This document shows, in pieces, positions 57,037 to 64,000 of a DNA stretch of 64,000 bases. Position 1 is the stretch's first letter. Each line of letters starts with the position of its first letter. Made by a program: the position numbers and the translations under genes. The DNA comes from Haemonchus contortus (lineage: Eukaryota > Nematoda > Chromadorea > Rhabditida > Trichostrongylidae): the NCBI GenBank assembly GCA_000469685.2, contig LS997564.1, forward strand, positions 3,426,940 to 3,490,939. The letters are read 5' to 3'. The notes beneath the pieces were generated by a model. It saw only the letters and a list, made by a program, of their open reading frames with translations, did no database searches and had not been told where the DNA came from.

Positions 57037-57519
57037 ATGTCCACTGCAGAGGCCGTTATAGAGGCCACTGTAGTGGCCGCTACAGAGCCCACTGCAGAGA
57101 CCGTTACTGAAATCACTGCAGAACCTTCTGCAGAGACCGCGGCAGAACCTTCTACAGAAACCGCAGGAAAATCTACCGCAGAGGCAACGAGAGAACCTGC
57201 TGCAGAGACCACTACAGAGAAGTCCGCTAAGACCACTACTGAGCCCGGTGCAGAGCGAAAGTCTACTGCACAGCCCTCCATGGATTCCTTCACAGAGACT
57301 ATGTTTGATCACTCCCGCCTCGATCCTGAAGGTGCGTCTGAAATTCGTCGTCTTAAATTTTCACGCCATTAGTAGGTTCTCATTGTTGCTTGCGAATTAC
57401 CGCAGAGGCTATTTTCAAGCTGAGTTGTTTCCTATTCAGAACATGGAAGCGAGAAGAATAAGGAAGGTCTGAATGCATGTTGTCTGTTTCTGTTGATATT
57501 GTTGTCATGTTGTTGTTGA
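57032..57519 (+). CDS. Thr/Glu/Ala-repeat surface protein, 5' end not found
   Basis: One exon is 57032-57331 (or from 57001 if the first duplicated acceptor is used). It joins by a GTGCGT donor to 57440-57519, with consistent phase, and ends at TGA. The first exon encodes about 80 residues of imperfect 8-9 residue repeats of the type AE(P/T)xAET, a highly acidic, Thr-rich tract suited to O-glycosylation. The last exon ends in GLNACCLFLLILLSCCC, a short hydrophobic C-terminus that could be a membrane anchor or GPI signal. A signal peptide exon would be expected upstream but was not found. With the first acceptor the sequence adds VQPSIFFVVAG, which is hydrophobic. The likely role is a mucin-like surface or cuticle protein. 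The long antisense frames at 57003-57312 are shadows of the repeat. Confidence 0.5.
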
Positions 57520-58558
57520 TGGAAATTTCAGTAGATTCCTGAGCCTTTCTATGAAGAAAGGTTTATTAAAACCGAGGCACTGCCCCTACTAGTTGTAAGA
57601 GCAGTGGAAGGTAAAGGATAATATTTCTGTGGAAGTGGCACGAAAAAGTGGTTTTGGAGCAGAATCAGAGATTTTTACATCTCGTGTGGGTGCTTTATAG
57701 CTAGAATATCACCTATTACCCCCTCGCGCTAACATAGAAGGTATCATAAAATCACTGTAGAACTGCGAACTTTTGATTTCGGGTATACTAAGGTGCATCT
57801 ACTTGACAATGATGCTTACCCAAAGAGATGAGTTTGAAGTGCTCACAATGCGTTCGCAACTCCGCCGTTCTTAGACTAATAGGAAAGAAGGTCGGAGAAC
57901 GGTTTGCTGAGGGATTGTCATACTCGATCGCTCCTCTTTTGTTTTCCGTTGCTGTTTTCGCTTTCGATTCTAAGTACGTTTTTAAGCGAGGTTGGTTTTC
58001 AAAATTTCAAACGATAAATTGGCCGAATCCATAATGCTTTCTAGGGTACGCCACGTGATCACCTTCTTTCCGATATCGTTAAAGCATTTCAATGTGCATT
58101 AGCTTGTACGAGCAGCTACAAGATAGGTCTGCGACCAACTATTTTTTTGAGCAACTATAGAGTAATTATCTGTAGCGGTTCGGGTAAGGTTAGAAGAGCT
58201 TGGCGGCCTGAATTTGCTTATACTTTTGTCGTATGTCTGTGCAGGTAACCGTGATGTAGTGATATTCCGAGGGGATTGATTGATGGCACATAGAGTAATT
58301 TTGAGAGCTCTGTGAGCCTAGAGATATTCCAATCTATAAGGAATCGCAAAGTACATCTCTATTGGTAACTCATGATACCCCTATGGTCATTATACCCCTT
58401 TTCTTTTGAGTAATATTTTCGAACTTGTCTATTTCTGCAGTTGAGTGAGGTCATACCACATTTTGGGCTTGCAGCGTTTTTTTTTTTAATTTTTGAGACG
58501 ATGAAGTTAATTTCTATTGTGATGTTGTGGGAAGTGTAGTTATTAGTCATTCCTATAG
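57520..58558. other. Stretch without a recognised exon
   Basis: The 5' exon of the Rogdi gene should lie here or further upstream, but I found no segment matching its conserved N-terminal helix. A 68-codon frame at 57828-58034 has no recognisable content. Confidence 0.35.
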
Positions 58559-60962
58559 TGTTTCAAGAGAGTTCCACGAAATCAAAGAAAGTTACAGAAG
58601 AAAAGGCAAGGTGTCTGGAGAACAAGCGAAAGGATTTCATTTGGATCCAGTCTGCTAGCGGTCGAAAAACTCTCCAGGGGGTAAGTCCTTCTATTGTCCT
58701 AATAACGAGTGAAGTTGAGATAGCTTTCAGGTGTTGGCATGCATCCGTGAATGTTGCATACGCTTACACCTTAGCAATAAATGTGACCTACGTCTGGAGG
58801 TTCCTCCCTCGCAACCGATAGCGGAAAGACACTTCCTTGCAGGCAAGAATGGATCTGATGCGTTAAAGGTACATCTTTGAAGTTCTGTTTTTGAAACAGT
58901 GAATCATGTTGTAGAACTCATGATAGCACTCATGATGCGCTTTATTTTAATATTTCAATATTTAGGCTTACGTCACGCTTCTCGGCGATAACGTGATCCA
59001 AGCAGAAATCATTCTCAAAAACGTGAAGTCCGCAGGAGGTGTTTTCCGAGCTGTTGCCCAACCGGATGTGCAGTGGAAATTACAGCAATTACAGGTTTAA
59101 ATATTTCGGAACACAGGCTCATCTTTGTAAACTAGTCTTATTTGGTGCTTCGAGTCTCATCGGACATTAAACATTGCAACATTCAATGGTTTTAAACCTT
59201 ATCATCTACAAGGACTGTCCTTTTTGATTTTATAAATTTGATCACAATTATCGACCGCGGGACAATTGTACACTGTGGCACGCGCCGATCCATGCTCGAA
59301 AGAGTATTGAAGTTAAGGATTGCCTGCGGAATCGCTGTATTCTGGCAACTTTGTTGTGTTGTTTTACGTGTTTTTGACTGGTCCTTTTACCTGAGGCTCA
59401 GTTATTTGCATTTTTGTTTTTTTATTTACTTTTGTTTGTTGCAGGATCTTGGGAATCATATCGCACGTGTCTCAGAGCAGGCATGTGAAGTTGATGCTCG
59501 ATTAGCGGAGCTTTCTCAGGCTCGAAAGTTTAGTTTGAAGTCTGGTGAATTGCTTCTATCAGCTGCGCGTACTATGAAGGATGAGATATTAGCAGCACGA
59601 ACCACGATCATACTACCAAGGAAAAAGTAAGTTTGCATGCACACTATTTGCTGTTGCGTTAGAAACATACTTCGATTATCGCATTGTAATGTATGTTCGG
59701 TCGAGGGTGCTGGAACGGGTGAAAATACGTGAAAAGAGACAAATCACCAAATTTTGTCGTAAAAGACCGGTCTTGCAAAATTGAATTCTTAAAAATAATA
59801 TAATTGGAAATTCCATTGCTCATGCTCCTGTCCAATGAGTTTTCCCGGGGTTTTTTGGGCTACATGCTCGTCTCATGACTTTACTGCCTGTGTATGTACT
59901 AGATTAATTTATACAGTATAATAAAATATTCAAAAAGGATGTTATTTCAGGTCCTTGCTGGAATTATACAATTTTCCCCCCACTCGTCGCTTCAACCCTC
60001 CTTTGCCGCAAGACCAGCTGATGTCGTTCTACATATCGAGCTGTAAACTTGTAAGCTTTCAAAGTCCTTGTTCATGCTACTAAAAAGTGATTTATGAGAA
60101 GGATTAACGGGGTGCATAAAGGCATAGGTATGTTGTACGTTAAACAGTTTTTTCCGAGGAGCATGGTGCTGTTCACCATCTCTCAGTTGTTATTAGCAGT
60201 GGTATATTTTATTAATTATCACGCTTACCCCAAAATACCCACTTGTACGGCTAACTCATGATCGTGCGAACTCGAATTTTGCAAAACCAGTGATGTAGCC
60301 TGGCTTCGTTATCAAAAAAGGGCAAATTGAGGTGGCCCGTCAACATTGGTTGATCGTGTTAAGCTTAGATAACAAAGTTCACGATGGCGCAGAGGGTTTA
60401 CTTCACATGATCCCTATTATAATCTGACCTATAAAGGTAGGAAGTTCTTATCTTCCGATTTTCTTAATGCTTTTTGCAAGAGCTCACTTAAATGTGAGCC
60501 TGGGCTTCAAGCTGACCGAAATTTGTTTAAGTGATAGGCATTTTATTCCCGAAACATTGTCGTGCGTGGAGGTACTGCTATAATAGAAAAAACGAAATAC
60601 CCTTCAGGGCTTACTCGGATAGGTGACTCTTCCGCGGTAACCTGGATGGATCGTATAATTCCTTGATTAAATTCTGTTAAACTAGGTTCCATTTTAAGCA
60701 ATCAAGGTGCTCACTTACCATACCTTCTTGTGCTTTAATGTTTATTCACCATTTATATATACATGACTTCAAATCTAATTTTAAGGTTTGTGCATCGTAC
60801 CATATGGTGTCGAAACAAACTGCTCCTCAAGGACTGTCGATTACAGTATCCGAATGTCAGCTAGCTTATTTGGAAGAAGTACTACAGCAGTTAGATAACG
60901 CCCTAGCACATCTACAGAGACTAATAGACTTATTAGATAAGTGCAGAACTCCGTTAGATTGA
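58559..60962 (+). CDS. rogdi: Rogdi homologue (leucine-zipper/RAVE-linked), 5' exon missing
   Basis: Exons: 58559-58680, 58966-59094, 59445-59626, 59951-60050, 60786-60962, all GT-AG with consistent phase. They give 235 residues; human ROGDI has 287, so roughly the first 45 are not located. The first exon begins one base into a codon, so an upstream exon must exist. Conserved matches are KRKDFIWIQSASG (human KQENFIL), VTLLGDNVIQAEIILK (human TLQGDALSQADVNLK), VQWKLQQLQD (human KQWKLQQIQD), and LPQDQLMSFYISSCKL (human LPSDLLVNVYINLNKL). The end is a heptad-like coiled coil (YLEEVLQQLDNALAHLQRLI). ROGDI binds the Rav/DMXL V-ATPase assembly machinery at vesicles, and human mutations cause Kohlschutter-Tonz syndrome. 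The C-terminus is shorter than in vertebrates. Confidence 0.87.
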
Positions 60963-62044
60963 CTTCTGTAGTTGTACACATTCACTTAAATAGTTGATTT
61001 ATAGTTTGATTTTGTTGTTTGATTTAGTCAGAGTTTCATGAGATTCCTATCCATGATATCCAGATACTTAATTTATTCACCACGCTACTTTTCCGGTTTC
61101 CTTCGTGCTTTCCCGGTGCAAATTTAACTTATTCACTTTATTTATTTTTGACGGAATCCTTATTGTTCTGTGTTTTCTTTTTTATGTTCATAATATATTT
61201 ATTGTAGAAATTATATGAAGACAAATTTTTAGCAAGGCTTAAATGTCCGTTGTTGATCTATGGTGAATCCTCTAGTCTATCGTTTGAATATAAGATATTT
61301 ATGTGCACGCAAGAGAAATAAGATGAGCTTCACCGTGGTTTTAACTTTATTCATGCTCTAATGTTATAGTTTGTTTCGTGCCAGCTGTCTGTTTGCAGTT
61401 TGCTCGTTCACTGCGTATCTCTGCAAGTGCTGTCCTCGGCATGCACCCGTTCCCACTATCGATCCTCGGACACTTCCTACGTTAAGAACTTGTCTTTGAT
61501 GTGATGTTAACACTCACTTTTTACACTAATTTCTCACATTCTTTCCTATTGACCAGTGCAGTTTTCTGTTTTCTTTGCATGGCAAGCTTCTTTCTATCAC
61601 GATATATTTCTACATTAATCGTAGATTGAGTTGCATGGCTTTAACAAATAAGAAAATCAATTTCCTATCGTGTAACATAGTATGTGTCATGATTGTTAAA
61701 CAAAGTACACAGCGATTGGACTGACGGCCAGCGAAACTGAAAATGGACAGGTCAGGAAAGGTTTGGTATTCGCTAATATAATTATTAATACAAAAGGAAT
61801 TCATTCAAAAGCCAAGACTGCTGGAAAGGTTAAGGACATACCTAAAAGTTCCCGCAGTCACGAGACTGGGATGAATTCGATTTGTGAAAGCCGGCTTTGC
61901 GGCACTTTGCCTCTTCTCCTAGTTCCTTCATATCTGGGAGAAAGCAACACACGCAAGACTTTTTGTGGTGATAGTACCTGCACGTGGAGAGATAGCATTC
62001 CGTTACACGACTAATCTGATTTGTCACTTTTGCTACCGCTGCAG
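60963..62044. other. 3' flank of the Rogdi gene
   Basis: T-rich 3' region. TTTATT/AATATAT signals are present, but no single polyadenylation site can be chosen. No further exon of the gene is needed. Confidence 0.4.
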
Positions 62045-62145
62045 TAGTGGTCAGTATTCAACATGCGGTCAGCGTATCGTCTCCGGGATAAGCCTGGTCA
62101 CTACCCTGTCAGATTATCCCTTTTCGCAGAAATGCGAGCAGGCTG
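62045..62145 (+). CDS. Coding-like internal exon with Cys residues, function unknown
   Basis: Good splice signals frame 101 bases: TACCGCTGCAG before and GTAAGTG after. One frame stays open and reads SGQYSTCGQRIVSG early and CEQAG at the end. CGQRIVSG faintly recalls the activation site of trypsin-like proteases (CG.RI..G), but no catalytic residue is in view and the neighbouring exons cannot be placed. A Cys-rich minus-strand frame (61842-62027) competes just upstream. Confidence 0.3.
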
Positions 62146-64000
62146 GTAAGTGTAAGGGCTTTTTGATGACAGCACTTTTTATTTATTATGATATTACTTT
62201 CCCCTTGAGCATTCGGTTTTAATCAGACCACTGAACCACTCCATGAAAACGAGTTTTAGTTATCGCTTGTGGTAAGACACTCAGAAAGAGGCAAAGCTTG
62301 AAAGAAACATTCGCCGAAAATCTGGGCTTCACATTTATATTCAATTAAAAGGTAGTCATGTCCGCTTCTAAATTATGGTCATTTTCTAGTAAGAGATTCA
62401 AACATGGACTATTGCCGCACTTCCACCTTATCAAGGGTATCGCAGATGAGTTGCAGATAGGTGGCAGAAGATAACGATATTTGTTTTGAAGTGCAATTGT
62501 TGCCAACTTTGATTGACCTTATAAATTATTCAGAATTTTCAGCGAGTTATAGAAATCTTCATTATCCTATATTCATCTTTTTTGAAATGGTGGGCATAGC
62601 AGAATTTCACGATTAAGCGAAGTGAGATCAGTTGATTGAGCATGATTGAGCTTATTTTTTGAAGTCAAATGTGGGAATCATTCAGAAAGCTGATGCTTGA
62701 GAATGTTTGATTTCGAATTTCTATTAAGATTTTAAAAATCTTTAGGTTTTTCAACAGTTTCAAATGAGTGGGTTAGCATTGACCTTCTTTTACTTTGATT
62801 ACCTTCTCTTAATGTTATATTCATAACTTGTGCTCGTAATCAGAAAGGAAACATAAGTAATGACTGCGATAAGCTCAGCTATCAGTTTCTTTTTGTTCAG
62901 TGCGACTCCAGTGAATAGAAATTTCAGGAATGCCTGCCATCAATTGATAGTTCCGATCATCGATCATTTCCTGAGTTCAGTAATTGGGTCTTGGACCTAG
63001 ATTTCTTCAGAATATAATTTGCTATGTAGTAGTATGAATAGAATTCAATTCTGGGATCCTTATGGTACCAGCGCCTAAGGATAAGCCTGGCCGTAAGGGG
63101 AGCATAAAACTAAGTAGTTATCTCGGCCTCGTTTCATAGCTTCTTCTAGAACGTGCCATACACCAGAAGTTACTGGTGAGTAAAAATAAAAGGTATTTAA
63201 GTAGTGTGTGCGTGACAAGTATCAAAGACGTCCTCTGGCGATCATTACAATTGATCCTGTTACAGCAAGATCAATAAATAGCGGTTTTTTTCCGATCCCA
63301 TCATACGCAAGCCTCTTGCTGAACGACATTGTTCTGCTTTCGCGTGCTCAACCGTCCGTCCAGCTCCGTACACATCCATTCATTGTGTTATTTATTGCAT
63401 TGATTTTGTTTTCTTTATTTATTGATTTTGTATCGATCGAAAAATTCATGAGTAATTCCGCGCAGATAGCAGTAGTACACCGGTATGAGAGGTAGGAAAG
63501 GGGGGGGGGTGTAAAACTTAAGGACGAAAGCACTTTTTGCTTGATGATGTAATGCGATACCAGATAACGTGGCTCTCGATGGCATTCGTACCATTGGGGG
63601 GGGGGACCAGAACTATTATTTTAATTAAAGTTGGTCAGTTAAAATTTTTGGTTGGCAACAAAGTAACTGGGTATCTCTTGGGTATTGCAAACATTCATCT
63701 CAAAAGGTAACTACCTATTTTCAGAGTAATTTATATCTACAGAGTGAGTACCTGAGTATTTTTAGTTAGTATACAGTTGCATAGGTAATTTGTGCCAAAA
63801 AAAGTAATTAAAATTAATTTTTTTTAACGACGCAGTTACTCAGTTGTCGACCTGATACTGAGTGATTATTGTTGCTACTACTTGTTTATACTCCGCGGTA
63901 GTTTTCCTACCTCGTACTCAAATTTCAAGAATGTGCCTCCGACGGAACCAGCTGGTTGTATCGATAATGGCTGATTGTAAAAGAGCTCATGTATGTATGA
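62146..64000. other. Non-coding right end
   Basis: AT-rich with no exon found. It holds two G10 tracts (listed separately) and, at 63660-63860, a scatter of GTAACT/AGTAAT words in both orientations. Confidence 0.4.
63500..63605 (+). repeat. Two G10 tracts 86 bases apart
   Basis: Ten G at 63500-63509 and ten G at 63596-63605 in otherwise AT-rich sequence, on the same strand. Confidence 0.9.

Noticed and set aside
57003..57312. Two antisense frames of about 100 codons rich in Val/Ser or Cys/Gly
   Set aside because: They are mirror readings of the Thr/Glu/Ala minisatellite, which lacks stops on both strands.
1..64000. tRNA, rRNA, SL RNA genes and CRISPR-like arrays
   Set aside because: I scanned by eye for TTCGANTC-type T-loops, the SL1 leader and regularly spaced repeats and found no credible candidate; a covariance-model search would be decisive.

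Overview
The window looks like chromosomal DNA of a clade V (strongylid, hookworm-like) nematode. This rests on AT-rich sequence, many small exons split by introns from under 100 bases to several kb, TTTCAG-type acceptors next to start codons, a decayed nematode RTE retrotransposon, and two neighbouring genes (galactose-1-phosphate uridylyltransferase and CCDC47) that, from memory, are also neighbours on C. elegans cosmid ZK1058. The organism is inferred; no ribosomal or mitochondrial marker is present. I found no tRNA, rRNA or SL RNA gene and no CRISPR array.

Layout. 1-11.6 kb is mostly non-coding, with GC-rich islands and a few coding-like segments on the minus strand. 11.6-22.4 kb (+) holds an eleven-exon gene for a predicted nuclear DNA-binding protein with two helix-turn-helix-like segments and an AT-hook. 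22.4-33.5 kb is a repeat-rich stretch with orphan exon-like segments of unknown origin. 33.6-44.8 kb is a small cluster of secreted six-cysteine CS-alpha-beta (defensin-like) peptide genes. It has two intact two-exon copies, one orphan second exon, and four promoter-like modules with GATA sites and a TATA box. Between these copies lie a ~145-bp tandem repeat, a foldback element, and an RTE retrotransposon (16-bp target duplication) that was itself hit by a 5'-truncated Penelope-like element (10-bp target duplication).

45.4-55.3 kb carries two intact housekeeping genes on the minus strand: galt-1 (Leloir pathway, 10 exons) and the CCDC47 homologue (ER membrane protein biogenesis, 12 exons). 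A ~2-kb inverted-repeat hairpin lies between them. 56.4-61 kb (+) has a tetranucleotide foldback element, a Thr/Glu/Ala-repeat surface-protein gene whose 3' splice site is tandemly duplicated, and a Rogdi homologue whose 5' exon I could not find. 61-64 kb is mostly non-coding.

The item most likely to be new is the defensin-like cluster. The peptides keep the cysteine pattern C-x6-C-x3-C-x10-C-x4-C-x-C, share a phase-0 intron between Cys3 and Cys4, and sit behind GATA/TATA promoters of the kind used by intestinal or epidermal GATA factors. One copy has a histidine-rich, possibly metal-binding, mature N-terminus. All exon models were built by hand from splice signals, reading phase and remembered family sequences; no search was run.
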